From positions 106,601-170,600 of the forward strand of contig CAKQSB010000003.1 in the NCBI GenBank assembly GCA_934271735.1: a stretch of DNA of 64,000 bases, given 5' to 3'. The position numbers and the translations under genes are program-made. Below are positions 51,157 through 59,750 of this stretch, in pieces. Below the pieces are notes generated by a model. That model ran no database searches and was not told the origin of the DNA. It worked only from the letters and a program-made list of their open reading frames with translations. The first letter of the stretch is position 1, and each line of letters opens with the position of its first letter. This stretch comes from an uncultured Clostridia bacterium (GTDB lineage Bacteria; Bacillota; Clostridia; Christensenellales; Borkfalkiaceae).

Positions 51157-52767
51157 TCATAATATTTTCACTTTTATCTCTTTCGGAGCTTCTACTTTCG
51201 TCTCCGTTTTACCGCCTTTAGCTTCCGCGGTAATCTTAACTTTACCTTTAACCGTCGGATAAACGGCTTCGATTTTTTTAAGTCCGCAAAGGTCGGGTTT
51301 TACTATCAACTCTTCACCGCCCGTTCCGACTTCCGTAACGCCGACGATATGTCTCATAATAAACGGAATAACCCCGCTCGACCAACCGTGGCAGAAACTG
51401 TGGCGAAGTCCTTTATAGCAGAACGCGCCGTAATCGGCGTGAACGTCCTTTTTGTCAGCCGTCGGGATTTCGTCTATCCTCCCCGCGTTTTCCGCCCAGG
51501 AAACGTCGAAATCCTCCCAGAAAGTAGTCGCGCCGAGATAAAGCATTTTGCCGTAATACTCTTTCATCATCTCGAGAGCTTCCTTTCCGTGCCCCTTTTC
51601 GGAAATCGATTTGAAAAGGTAGTACGACATAAACGTCGAAAGCCCTTTCGCACCGCCGTCGAGTATCAGATTAACATCTTTTTCGTTACCGATTCCGACC
51701 ATAAGTCTCAAAGCGGAAATCTGTTTAAATTTCTTTACGTCATAAGAGATTTTGGAAAGTTTTACGAGAGACGTAACCGCGACTTCCGCGTCCTCTCCGA
51801 GTACTTCGAAAAGCTCTTTCGCGCATTTGAAACACCAGATGAAAAGCGCGTGAACGCCCGCGTATTCGTCCGCGGCTTTAACCGTTTCGCTCTCGCTTTG
51901 CGGGTGCGTAGGCCAGTCCACGAAATTCGAATCGAGCGTCGTTTTTCCGTCGTCCGTCACGTAATTCGCAATCTGATGCGTAACGCCGACGAGGTAATCT
52001 CTCATCTCTTTAACAAACTCTTTATCACCCGTTCTGAAATAGTAATCTCTTAAGTTTATCACCCACCACAGAGAGTACGTCGGCATACGGTTTATCCAAC
52101 CGGGAAGCTCTGTCTGATCCTTAACGAATTTTATCGAATTTTTTATAAAAGTCGTATCGGAAAAAAGACAATCGGAAGTCATCTGTTCGGGGTGGATATC
52201 GCCTATCCAGACAAGCCTGTCTCTCTTCACTCCGTCCCAGATCATATCGTTGTGTATGCAAAGACGAAGGGTGTACGCCGCAGTGTCGAAAATCTCGTTT
52301 ACAAGCTCGTCGTCGCACTTAAACGAACCGTCGAACGGTTTGCCGTAAACGTCGCTTTGACAAACGACGCTTTTAACCTGTAAAGTCGTATCGTCCGAAA
52401 CGTCTATTCTCGCAAAGCGGAAGCCGCTGTTCATAAAGAGCTGATCGCTGAAATTGGGAACGAAAAAATTCCAGTCTCTCGTGGAATGGTCGTTCGTGGC
52501 GTTTCTCTCCCCTATATCGTGGCACACTTCCGAAACAGACTCACCGAGACGAACTCTTATATTGCCCGAGCCTTCGGTTGTGTAGCTCAGAAATCTGAGA
52601 CTGCCGGAAAGTTCTTTCCCGAAATCGAGAATGATATGCGAGCCGCTGTGAAACACGGCAAGATCTTTTTCGTTAAGCCCTATTTGCAAAACCTTTGTTT
52701 TTAGTAAATTATCGGCATTATCCACGCCGTGTTCGTCGATTATGCGGACAGGAAAAATATTTTCCAT
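51157..52767 (-). CDS. GH78-like alpha-L-rhamnosidase (cytoplasmic)
   Basis: 536 aa without signal peptide. An N-terminal beta-rich part (residues 1-130, IILDFGKELSGSLRFL, RVRLGESVSEV) is followed by an alpha/alpha six-hairpin catalytic domain. HNDMIWDGVKRDRLVWIGDIHPE matches the conserved GH78 pattern DGxKRDRxxWxGD with its acidic residues. PTYSLWWVINLRDYYFRTGD and FCHGWSSGVIPFI are later conserved segments. It would release rhamnose from oligosaccharides taken into the cell, feeding RhaA and RhaB. The enzyme is shorter than typical 900-residue GH78 proteins. It starts 3 bp after the oligoendopeptidase gene. Confidence 0.85.
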   Translation of the reverse strand: MENIFPVRIIDEHGVDNADNLLKTKVLQIGLNEKDLAVFHSGSHIILDFGKELSGSLRFLSYTTEGSGNIRVRLGESVSEVCHDIGERNATNDHSTRDWNFFVPNFSDQLFMNSGFRFARIDVSDDTTLQVKSVVCQSDVYGKPFDGSFKCDDELVNEIFDTAAYTLRLCIHNDMIWDGVKRDRLVWIGDIHPEQMTSDCLFSDTTFIKNSIKFVKDQTELPGWINRMPTYSLWWVINLRDYYFRTGDKEFVKEMRDYLVGVTHQIANYVTDDGKTTLDSNFVDWPTHPQSESETVKAADEYAGVHALFIWCFKCAKELFEVLGEDAEVAVTSLVKLSKISYDVKKFKQISALRLMVGIGNEKDVNLILDGGAKGLSTFMSYYLFKSISEKGHGKEALEMMKEYYGKMLYLGATTFWEDFDVSWAENAGRIDEIPTADKKDVHADYGAFCYKGLRHSFCHGWSSGVIPFIMRHIVGVTEVGTGGEELIVKPDLCGLKKIEAVYPTVKGKVKITAEAKGGKTETKVEAPKEIKVKIL

Positions 52768-52770
52768 CGT

Positions 52771-54486
52771 TTACCCCCGTTTCATATTTTCGATCTGAGA
52801 CATAAGTATATCTTCGGCGTAAGAAACAGCCTTTTTAACGCTTCCCTTTTCGAACGGTATCGAAAGATTTGCGTATTTTAAAGTATCTTTATAACCGAGA
52901 CTTCCTCCGACTTTGCAAAGATTGAGATAATCTTTCCACGCGGAAACTTTGTCTTCGTTCATTTTCTTTTTGAATTCCATCGCGCCCATCGTCGTGAGCG
53001 TGTAGTTGATATAATAGAACGGATAAAGGAAAATGTGGATTTTATGATACCACCAACCGCCTTTCGCAAAGAAATCTATATCTCCGTAATCTCTCCATGG
53101 CATATATTTTTCTTCGAGTTTTTTCCATTCCGCCGTTCTTTCTTCGGGCGTAAGCTCGGGATGAGCGTAAACTATATGCTGATATTCGTCCACGGCAACG
53201 CCGAACGGAACGAAAGTGAGAGCTTCCTGCAAATGCGCGAATCTGAACTTATCCGCCTTATCTCCGAAAAACTTTTCCGCATAAGGATAAGCGAACTGTT
53301 CCATACTCATAGAATGAATTTCCGCGATATCGGTAGATTCCGAATAATAAGCCGAGATCGGCTGATTTCTCATAGCTTCGTAACCGGCGAAAGCGTGACC
53401 CATTTCATGCGTTAAAACGTCAACGTCCGCCGTCGTCTGATTGAAACAGGAGAATACAAACGGAGCTTTGAGAGTGTTTATGGACGTCATATAGCCCGTA
53501 GATGCCTTGCGCGGTCTGTTCTTGACGTCAAGAAGCTCGTGATCGAGCATAAAATCGATAAACTCACCCGTTTCCTTGCTCATATCGCGATACATTTCGC
53601 GGGCTTTTTCGATAAGAAAATCATCGTCGCCGACAGGCTTTGCGTTTCCGTCCTCGAAAATAAACTTTTCGTCGTAAGCCATAACTTTTTCTACGCCCGT
53701 TCTCTCCGCCTGAGCCTTATAAAGCTTCGCGCAGAACGGAACGAGTTCTTCTCTCACCTGCTCGCGGAAAGACGCGACGTCTTTTTCGTCGTAATCGGTT
53801 CTTCCCTGTCTCATATATCCGAGCGGGATATAGTTTTCGAATCCGAGATTTGCGGCTTGCTCGTTTCTGTTTTTTATAAGCTCGTCCCAGATTTCTTCGA
53901 AACGATTTACATTAGCTTCGTAGAACCCGGAATAAGCCTTGTAAGCGTCGTGACGGGTTTTTCTGTCCGGACTTTCAAAATAGCTCATTATTCCATACAG
54001 ATTGAGATTTTTACCGTCGAACGGAATACTTGCCGAAGCTATAATCTTCTCGTACTTGTCACAAAGTCTCGCCTCTTTCTGCAAAAGCGGAATATTTTTC
54101 TCCGAATACGATTTTCTCCTTAATTCAAGATCGGAAAACATAGCGTTTCCGAATTCTTTTATAAAATCGCTTTTGAATTTTCCGTCGTACATTGCGTTCG
54201 CGAATTCCATATAAGCGGCGTTATATTCGGGGAATTTTTCGTTTATATACTCGTTTTCTTTATCGTAAAACCCGTCGCCCGTATCTATGGTGTGACGAAT
54301 CGAAGCAATCGTTGCCATATCGGAAAGTTTGCATTCTTCCCTGTCAAACTCGAGATACGCATTTTTCGCCTCTTCGTACGAAGCCGCGTTTTTTATTTTA
54401 AAAGCGTACTCTTTGGCTTTTCTTTCCATAGAATCGAAATCCGGACGAATATATTCGAGCGTTCCGAATTTAAAATCTTTTTCCAT
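52771..54486 (-). CDS. Oligoendopeptidase F-type M3 metallopeptidase
   Basis: 571 aa from the ATG at 54486 (MEKDFKFGTLEYIRPDFDSM), preceded by AAGGTGAG. The zinc motif HEMGHAFAGYEA (HExxH) lies near residue 345, with the third ligand in ESTDIAEIHSMSMEQ. Members cleave short peptides in the cytoplasm. PISAYYSESTDIAEIHS and DEYQHIVYAHPELTPEERTAEW are typical of the clostridial M3 branch. The rhamnosidase gene follows after 3 bp. Confidence 0.94.
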   Translation of the reverse strand: MEKDFKFGTLEYIRPDFDSMERKAKEYAFKIKNAASYEEAKNAYLEFDREECKLSDMATIASIRHTIDTGDGFYDKENEYINEKFPEYNAAYMEFANAMYDGKFKSDFIKEFGNAMFSDLELRRKSYSEKNIPLLQKEARLCDKYEKIIASASIPFDGKNLNLYGIMSYFESPDRKTRHDAYKAYSGFYEANVNRFEEIWDELIKNRNEQAANLGFENYIPLGYMRQGRTDYDEKDVASFREQVREELVPFCAKLYKAQAERTGVEKVMAYDEKFIFEDGNAKPVGDDDFLIEKAREMYRDMSKETGEFIDFMLDHELLDVKNRPRKASTGYMTSINTLKAPFVFSCFNQTTADVDVLTHEMGHAFAGYEAMRNQPISAYYSESTDIAEIHSMSMEQFAYPYAEKFFGDKADKFRFAHLQEALTFVPFGVAVDEYQHIVYAHPELTPEERTAEWKKLEEKYMPWRDYGDIDFFAKGGWWYHKIHIFLYPFYYINYTLTTMGAMEFKKKMNEDKVSAWKDYLNLCKVGGSLGYKDTLKYANLSIPFEKGSVKKAVSYAEDILMSQIENMKRG

Positions 54487-54571
54487 AAACTCACCTTGTT
54501 TTATCACCTAAAAGCGGAGCGACGAAACGCGCCGCAGTATTTTCTGTCGATAATATTTAAGTTTAAGACCA

Positions 54572-56143
54572 TTAGAACTTAAGTAAATCAAGATATTTCG
54601 CCTTATCGATTGCCGAAAGGAATAAATATAATCTCGGTCCTTTATCTGTTCCGAACAGGAGATTATAAAAAACGGCAAAAAATCTTTGCTGACGAGCCAT
54701 ATTCTCTTTCTTCGTAAGAGAGGGGTCGTTTATTATGCCGTAAAGATATTGCTGAATTTCCTGTTCCTTGATATCGTCGTGACTTTCAACGTATTCAGCA
54801 AGCTTTTTAACGGCGTCTTTCTCTTCGTCGGAAAGCGTATCGTAATATTCGCCGTTTTTCCTGCTTAAAAGCTTGTACATTTTGGACGGCTGATGTTTCG
54901 TTATCCAGTTTTTAACTCTGATAAGCCTTTCCTCGTCGCGTTCGTCGAACTCCACTCCGATTTTTGCAAGGATGTCTTTTACTGCCTGAGGATTGAAATC
55001 AACGATAGGAGCAACGGAAGCAAGTACCCCGAACGGAACTTTTGCTTTTACGTTCACGCCGTGTATCATACAAAGCTCGTAAACGGACTTGTTGTACTCG
55101 TCAGCCTCGCCGTTTTTAACCGCCTCGAGACCTTTATCGAACTCGCTGTAATGACGAATGATAGTATCGTCGAAATTGAACGCGAAAGCGTCGGTCGGAG
55201 CGTATTTAGCAAAAAGCCATCTTACCATCTCGGGCTCGTAAACCTCGAGAACGGTTGCGGGCGTGATATTGTTTCCCGTGGAAGAATGCATATCGCCGAG
55301 CCCGGCAATCGAAAGCCATCCGTAAGGCTGGAATTTGGGAGCTTTAACGCCGTAAATTTCTTTCGCGATATCTTTAGCGACGACGTAAGAACCCGAAGCC
55401 GCGGCATGATCTATTCCGCCCGGCTCGAAATCTACGCCTTCGACGCCCCAACGCATAGGCCAGTCGATCTTCCACATAAGCTTAACCATATGGTAATCGC
55501 GCAAATTTACGGTTTCTTCATTTCCGCAAGCCTTGCATCTGTAAGTTATTTCGTCCGTTTCTTCGTTATAATTAACCACTTCCGTAAAGTCCTTATTGCA
55601 TTTGGAACAATAAACGCTGATAGGATAATAGTTTTCTCTTTCGCCCTCGTCGCTATCCTGAGTTTTATATTTCATAAGGATATCGTAAATATCCTTTCTT
55701 CTCTTCATGGCGGTTAAAATACCGTCGACATATCTTCCCGAACGGTATTCCTTGCCCTGATATCTGTACTCGATATCGATTCCGAGTTCTTTTAAGGACT
55801 CCTCGTATTCCTTTTCGTTGTATTCCGCGAACGACGAATATTTGCCGTGAGGATCGGGGATCATGCAATAAGGCATACCGATATATTTATCGAAATCGGG
55901 TGCGATCGCCGCGATGTTCTTAGGAACTTTTCTAAGTCTGTCGAATTCGTCCCACGAAAGCATCAGAGTGGCTTTTTTATCCTTTCTTCTGAGCGCTTCG
56001 ACGACAAAAAGAGGCGTGGCTACGTCTCTGAAGTTTCCGATGTGAACCGAACCCGAGGGGCTCGTTCCCGCAACGCATAAAAAATGTTCCTTTCCGGGAT
56101 TTTCGTTTATAAGTTCTTCCGCAATTCTCTCTGCCCAATGCAT
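54572..56143 (-). CDS. lysK: Class I lysyl-tRNA synthetase (LysK) with altered KMSKS motif
   Basis: 523 aa, the class I type found in archaea and some bacteria. HIGN-type motif: GTSPSGSVHIGNFRD (HIGN at 34-37). A zinc-finger pair CSKC (179-182) and CKAC (203-206) is present, and RWGVEGVDFEPGGIDHAAASGSYVV is the conserved catalytic core. Where KMSSSKGN is expected, the sequence reads DMHSSTGN (284-291), losing both lysines used to stabilise the transition state. The rest of the C-terminal helical bundle seems intact. Whether it charges tRNA-Lys normally is unknown. AAAGGA precedes the ATG. Confidence 0.9.
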   Translation of the reverse strand: MHWAERIAEELINENPGKEHFLCVAGTSPSGSVHIGNFRDVATPLFVVEALRRKDKKATLMLSWDEFDRLRKVPKNIAAIAPDFDKYIGMPYCMIPDPHGKYSSFAEYNEKEYEESLKELGIDIEYRYQGKEYRSGRYVDGILTAMKRRKDIYDILMKYKTQDSDEGERENYYPISVYCSKCNKDFTEVVNYNEETDEITYRCKACGNEETVNLRDYHMVKLMWKIDWPMRWGVEGVDFEPGGIDHAAASGSYVVAKDIAKEIYGVKAPKFQPYGWLSIAGLGDMHSSTGNNITPATVLEVYEPEMVRWLFAKYAPTDAFAFNFDDTIIRHYSEFDKGLEAVKNGEADEYNKSVYELCMIHGVNVKAKVPFGVLASVAPIVDFNPQAVKDILAKIGVEFDERDEERLIRVKNWITKHQPSKMYKLLSRKNGEYYDTLSDEEKDAVKKLAEYVESHDDIKEQEIQQYLYGIINDPSLTKKENMARQQRFFAVFYNLLFGTDKGPRLYLFLSAIDKAKYLDLLKF

Positions 56144-56219
56144 AATTTTCTTTCCTTTCGTTTGCTTTTTCTATTTTTATCCGTCTAAACAACTTAAAAA
56201 CGGACGATTTGTTTTGATT

Positions 56220-56777
56220 CTATTTGTTTAAACCGAGCGTTTTCGCCCAGCCGAGAACGATTTCTTCGGCAACGTCCGCAGGGTCTTTCCCCGTCGTGTC
56301 CAGAACGAGCGAATAGTTGGACATATCCATAATGTCCACACCGTAAAATTTTTTGTAACGCTGAATTTCGCTTTCCCGTCTTTCCTGCAAGTTTTTAAAA
56401 GCTTCCTCGTCGGAGGAATACGGTTCGTCGGCTCGTTTGGCATTCGCCACCCTTTTCGCGGCTTCTTCCGGGTCGCATTTAAGATATACGCTGAACGCGC
56501 TCGGCACGAAATGCCAAGCCATTCTCGAATCAAAAATAAAACTCCCCTCTTTGTTCTCGTAAGCCGCAAGCATATCGTCGAGCTGTTTGTCAAGCTCGGG
56601 GTGAGATTCCTGATAAATGTTATACTGCGTCGTATTCATTCCGAGTTTTTCAGCCATTTCGCGCTGAATTTTGCCGATTGAAATTATATCCGCATAAAAT
56701 CTTTCTTTCAGAATCGCGCCCACGGTACTTTTTCCGCTTCCGAGATCGCCTGCAAGAGATATTCTGAAATAAGCCAT
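56220..56777 (-). CDS. Cytidylate-kinase-like P-loop kinase
   Basis: 185 aa. GDLGSGKSTVG (about residues 10-20) is the P-loop; the lid and base regions SIGKIQREMAEKLGM, IFDSRMAWHFVPSAFSVYLKCDPEEAAKRV resemble the short, archaeal-type cytidylate kinases. It lies in front of the lysyl-tRNA synthetase gene, 76 bp away, on the same strand. Substrate not proven. CGGAGG precedes the ATG. Confidence 0.85.
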   Translation of the reverse strand: MAYFRISLAGDLGSGKSTVGAILKERFYADIISIGKIQREMAEKLGMNTTQYNIYQESHPELDKQLDDMLAAYENKEGSFIFDSRMAWHFVPSAFSVYLKCDPEEAAKRVANAKRADEPYSSDEEAFKNLQERRESEIQRYKKFYGVDIMDMSNYSLVLDTTGKDPADVAEEIVLGWAKTLGLNK

Positions 56778-56800
56778 ACTCGTTTCCTCCGTTTTATAGT

Positions 56801-56829
56801 AATATAATAAATTACGACGATTTTGTCAA
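56801..56829 (-). promoter_or_regulatory. Promoter for the cytidylate-kinase-like gene
   Basis: Minus strand: TTGACA (56829-56824), a 17-bp spacer, TATATT (56806-56801), about 25 bp upstream of the ATG. Confidence 0.75.
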
Positions 56830-56938
56830 CCCGATAACCGCGCTTTTAAATATTTTGCGTGATAAAAACAAAAATAACCGTTTTGAAGCGTTAAAAAAGC
56901 CCCTGTCGGTTTGCGCGCTCGTTAAGCCGCTGTTTCGA

Positions 56939-57898
56939 TTATTCCTTCAGAAGAGCCGCCGCGCCGAGAACGCCGGCTTTGTTTCCGAGTTTCGCGATGG
57001 CAATAGGACATCTCGGTCCGAGATCGCCCGCGAAGATTTCTCTGTTCACTATTTTCTGAAGCGGAACGATAAGATTATCGCCCTGCGCGCAGACCCCGCC
57101 GCCGAGCATAACCGTGTGCGGACGGAAAATGTTGGCGATGTTCGCTATTCCGCACGCAAGCATTTCTATATAATTATCGATGACTTCTTTCGCATACGGG
57201 TCGACATCCTTATAATCGAATGCGGTTTTACCGGTAACCGCGTCCGTCGAGCCGATTTCCCACATTTTACTGTCTTTATGGTTTTCCATTGCTCTTTTCG
57301 TATCTCTTATGAGGGCCGTTGCCGAAGCGTAAGCCTCCAAACAACCTTTTCTGCCGCAGGTACACTGTTCGCCGTTATGCGCGATAACCATATGTCCGAG
57401 TTCCGCGCCCGCCGATTTATTACCCTCGACAAGTTTGTTGCCGACGATAATTCCTCCGCCTACGCCCGTTCCGAGCGTTAAAAGTATACTGTCGTCCACA
57501 TCTCTGCCCGCGCCGTAAGTCGCCTCGCCGAGAGCCGCAACGTTCGCGTCGTTCGCGATTTTAACTTTAATTCCCGTTCTTTTTTCAACGCCTTCCGATA
57601 TATGCATATGATGCCACTGCAAATTGTTCGAAAAAATAACGACGCCGTTTTTACTGTCTATCATTCCCGGAACTCCCATTCCGATACCTTCCGTCTGTTC
57701 CTTTTCAAGATTTGCCTTTTCAAGAAGTTGACCGACAAGCTCGGCGATGTTATCCATAACTTTCTCGCCGCCAAGCTCCGATTCCGTCGGGACTTTACCC
57801 TCGGCAATAATTTCACCTGTTTCGGTTACTATTCCGCCTTTTATGAAAGTTCCGCCGAGATCTATGCCTATATAGTATTTTCTATCGTTGATTTCCAT
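56939..57898 (-). CDS. ROK-family sugar kinase (glucokinase-like)
   Basis: 319 aa from the ATG at 57898 (MEINDRKYYIGIDLGGTF), preceded by GGAG. GIDLGGTFIKGGIV binds phosphate; LTLGTGVGGGIIVGNKLVEG and the zinc-binding CTCGRKGCLEAYASATAL motif define ROK proteins. The lack of an N-terminal helix-turn-helix indicates a kinase, not a repressor. Glucose is the usual substrate of this subgroup in Bacillota. A perfect consensus promoter precedes it. Confidence 0.93.
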   Translation of the reverse strand: MEINDRKYYIGIDLGGTFIKGGIVTETGEIIAEGKVPTESELGGEKVMDNIAELVGQLLEKANLEKEQTEGIGMGVPGMIDSKNGVVIFSNNLQWHHMHISEGVEKRTGIKVKIANDANVAALGEATYGAGRDVDDSILLTLGTGVGGGIIVGNKLVEGNKSAGAELGHMVIAHNGEQCTCGRKGCLEAYASATALIRDTKRAMENHKDSKMWEIGSTDAVTGKTAFDYKDVDPYAKEVIDNYIEMLACGIANIANIFRPHTVMLGGGVCAQGDNLIVPLQKIVNREIFAGDLGPRCPIAIAKLGNKAGVLGAAALLKE

Positions 57899-57938
57899 AA
57901 GGTACTCCAAAATACCGCATTATACGGTTATCGCAATA

Positions 57939-57967
57939 ATTATATGTTTTTTTTCGGAAAATGTCAA
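57939..57967 (-). promoter_or_regulatory. Perfect consensus promoter for the ROK kinase gene
   Basis: Minus strand: TTGACA (57967-57962), a 17-bp spacer, TATAAT (57944-57939). Between it and the start codon lies an ACCGCATTATACGGT-like dyad (57913-57927). Confidence 0.85.
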
Positions 57968-57985
57968 CTTTTGCCTGTTGATTAT

Positions 57986-58014
57986 TTGTTATTTCGTAAA
58001 AATTTTGGTAATAT
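57986..58014 (+). promoter_or_regulatory. Promoter of the YjjG-type gene, predicted leaderless
   Basis: TTGTTA (57986-57991), a 17-bp spacer, TAATAT (58009-58014). Six bases separate the -10 box from the ATG, so the predicted transcription start is the A of the start codon. Confidence 0.55.
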
Positions 58015-58020
58015 ATCCGT

Positions 58021-58710
58021 ATGAAATACGCTACCGTCTTATTTGATGCAGACGACACACTTTTCGACTTTTACCGCACCGGACAAAAAAGTTTTATAAA
58101 AGCCTTCGCTTCCCTCGGCATAAAAGCCGATGAAAACGACTACGACGTTTACAGCGAAATCAATCAGAAACGCTGGGATTTATACTCCGTCGGAAAAATG
58201 ACGAAGCGCGACGTAGTTATCGGAAGATTTGAGGAATATTCCGCTGTTAAAGGCATAATTTTCGATATAAATGCCTTTTACGAACTTTATGAAGATAATT
58301 TATCAAAAACGGCAATTTTATTACCCGAAACGGTAAATGTTTTAAAAACACTTAAAAGTCTCGGCGTGAGAATATTTTTAATTACGAACGGGCTTTCGAA
58401 AGTTCAGAGAGGAAGGCTTGCCATTTCGGGAATAGCCGATTATTTTGACAATGTTTTTATTTCGGATGAAATAGGACACAACAAGCCGTCCAAGGAATAT
58501 TTCGATTATATTTCGGAGAGAATCACCGATTTTAATAAGACAAATACTCTCATTGTCGGAGATTCGCTTGTTTCGGATATTGCGCTCGGCGTAAACAACG
58601 GAGTTGATTCATGTCATTTTAATCCGCATGGCATCAGCGCTAAAAACAGAATAAAACCGACATATGAAATCGAAAAAATGAGTGAGCTGATCGAAATAAT
58701 AAACTCATAA
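58021..58710 (+). CDS. YjjG-type HAD nucleotidase
   Basis: 229 aa. Motif I LFDADDTLFDF, motif II FLITNGLSKVQRGRL, motif III HNKPSKEYFDYI, motif IV LIVGDSLVSDIALGVNNGVD. YjjG-type enzymes dephosphorylate non-canonical pyrimidine nucleotides and protect against base analogues. No Shine-Dalgarno sequence precedes the ATG, and the promoter's -10 box is only six bases away, so the mRNA may be leaderless. It diverges from the ROK kinase gene. A strong bidirectional terminator follows. Confidence 0.92.
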   Translation: MKYATVLFDADDTLFDFYRTGQKSFIKAFASLGIKADENDYDVYSEINQKRWDLYSVGKMTKRDVVIGRFEEYSAVKGIIFDINAFYELYEDNLSKTAILLPETVNVLKTLKSLGVRIFLITNGLSKVQRGRLAISGIADYFDNVFISDEIGHNKPSKEYFDYISERITDFNKTNTLIVGDSLVSDIALGVNNGVDSCHFNPHGISAKNRIKPTYEIEKMSELIEIINS

Positions 58711-58743
58711 AAACCGTAAAACAGTTACAACACTTTACCCCAC

Positions 58744-58771
58744 AAAAAAAGAGCCGCGCGGGCTCTTTTTT
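58744..58771. terminator. Bidirectional terminator
   Basis: A7-GAGCC-GCGCG-GGCTC-T6: symmetric hairpin with a T-run on each strand, between the convergent YjjG-type and lipoprotein genes. Confidence 0.9.
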
Positions 58772-58783
58772 GTTTGTTTTTGA

Positions 58784-59215
58784 TTAACCTGCAGCTTTAA
58801 CGCCTGCGGAAGTTCCGATATAAACAACCTTACCGGATTTACCCGACTTAGCGTCGGCCTCATTACCGTTTTCCTTTGCCGCGTCACATACAGACTTGTA
58901 AAGTTCTTTAATATCGCCGTTTACTCTTTTCGCAGCTTCGTCATCTTTACAATAAATAATGAGGACATTATCTTTTCCGTCCTTACTTACAGCAAAAATA
59001 ACGGACTCTATTTTATCATAAAAATCAATACCGTATTTAAAAGTAAAAACAGCCTTAATAGCCGCAGCGGAAACACCGTCTTCAACGGCATATTCTTTAG
59101 ATGTGAGGTTGGATTTGGCTTTTTCGGGGTCGGAAGGAATTCCGCAAGAACAAAGCGATACGGCCATTACAACCAGAAGCATTGCAGAAACAAGTAATCT
59201 TGCTACTTTTTTCAT
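58784..59215 (-). CDS. Small predicted lipoprotein
   Basis: 143 aa from the ATG at 59215. The signal peptide MKKVARLLVSAMLLVVMAVS leads to the lipobox LCSC. The mature domain (SDPEKAKSNLTSKEYAVED...IYCKDDEAAKRVNGDIKELYKSV) is a compact alpha/beta protein seen in several clostridia; no function is known to me. It ends in a glycine/alanine-rich segment. GGAG lies about 10 nt before the ATG and a promoter 28 bp upstream. Confidence 0.8.
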   Translation of the reverse strand: MKKVARLLVSAMLLVVMAVSLCSCGIPSDPEKAKSNLTSKEYAVEDGVSAAAIKAVFTFKYGIDFYDKIESVIFAVSKDGKDNVLIIYCKDDEAAKRVNGDIKELYKSVCDAAKENGNEADAKSGKSGKVVYIGTSAGVKAAG

Positions 59216-59242
59216 TTTTGAGTTACTCCTCTTTTTTCTTTT

Positions 59243-59271
59243 AATATAGCACATTATTTCACTTAAATCAA
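59243..59271 (-). promoter_or_regulatory. Promoter for the small lipoprotein gene
   Basis: Minus strand: TTGATT (59271-59266), a 17-bp spacer, TATATT (59248-59243). Confidence 0.6.
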
Positions 59272-59694
59272 CTTTTTAGCCTCATTTTGTCGATTTTTTT
59301 CATTCTTTAACTATGTTTTATAATATTATCCATTTATGGATATTTATTATCCGTTTATTATCTTATAATATTTTTATTCGATTTTAAATTGAAAACACCG
59401 ATTTTTGTCTTTATGTTTCTCACCAAACCACAAACAACAACTCTTCATTTATAAATTTATTATTTTTGAAATATTATATTGATTTATTGAAACATTTTAC
59501 AATTATTTTTATTCAATTTACAATTTGTCATTGTTAAAAGATTTTAATTATAATTTAAAATTGCAAATTGCCGTCACCGTCGTTGTTTGAAATAAATTTT
59601 AACAAAATTCATTTCATTGTCTTATTTGGATAATATTTTATATGTTTTGGAAATTTTAATATATTTAGTTTAAATTTAACAAAAAGCAAAAAAA
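59272..59694. other. AT-rich non-coding stretch
   Basis: About 420 bases of roughly 80% A+T between the lipoprotein promoter and the trehalase-like gene's terminator. No open frame of note, no RNA gene and no clear operators were seen. It holds a short TATCCA/TGGATA dyad (near 59336) and one copy of a 27-base direct repeat (59380-59406) whose partner lies at 59728-59756. Confidence 0.6.
59380..59406. repeat. Imperfect direct repeat, copy 1 (partner at 59728-59756)
   Basis: GATTTTAAATTGAAA is identical in both copies and is followed by a shared CCGATTTT. The second copy overlaps the stop codon of the trehalase-like gene. The interval between the copies is 321 bp and very AT-rich. Confidence 0.5.
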
Positions 59695-59714
59695 ACGGAC
59701 GAAAAACAGTCCGT
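59695..59714 (-). terminator. Terminator after the trehalase-family gene
   Basis: Minus strand: ACGGAC/GTCCGT stem with an 8-nt loop, followed by eight T (59694-59687), about 35 bp past the stop codon. Confidence 0.85.
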
Positions 59715-59750
59715 CAAAATCATTATTGATTTTAAATTGAAATCCCGATT

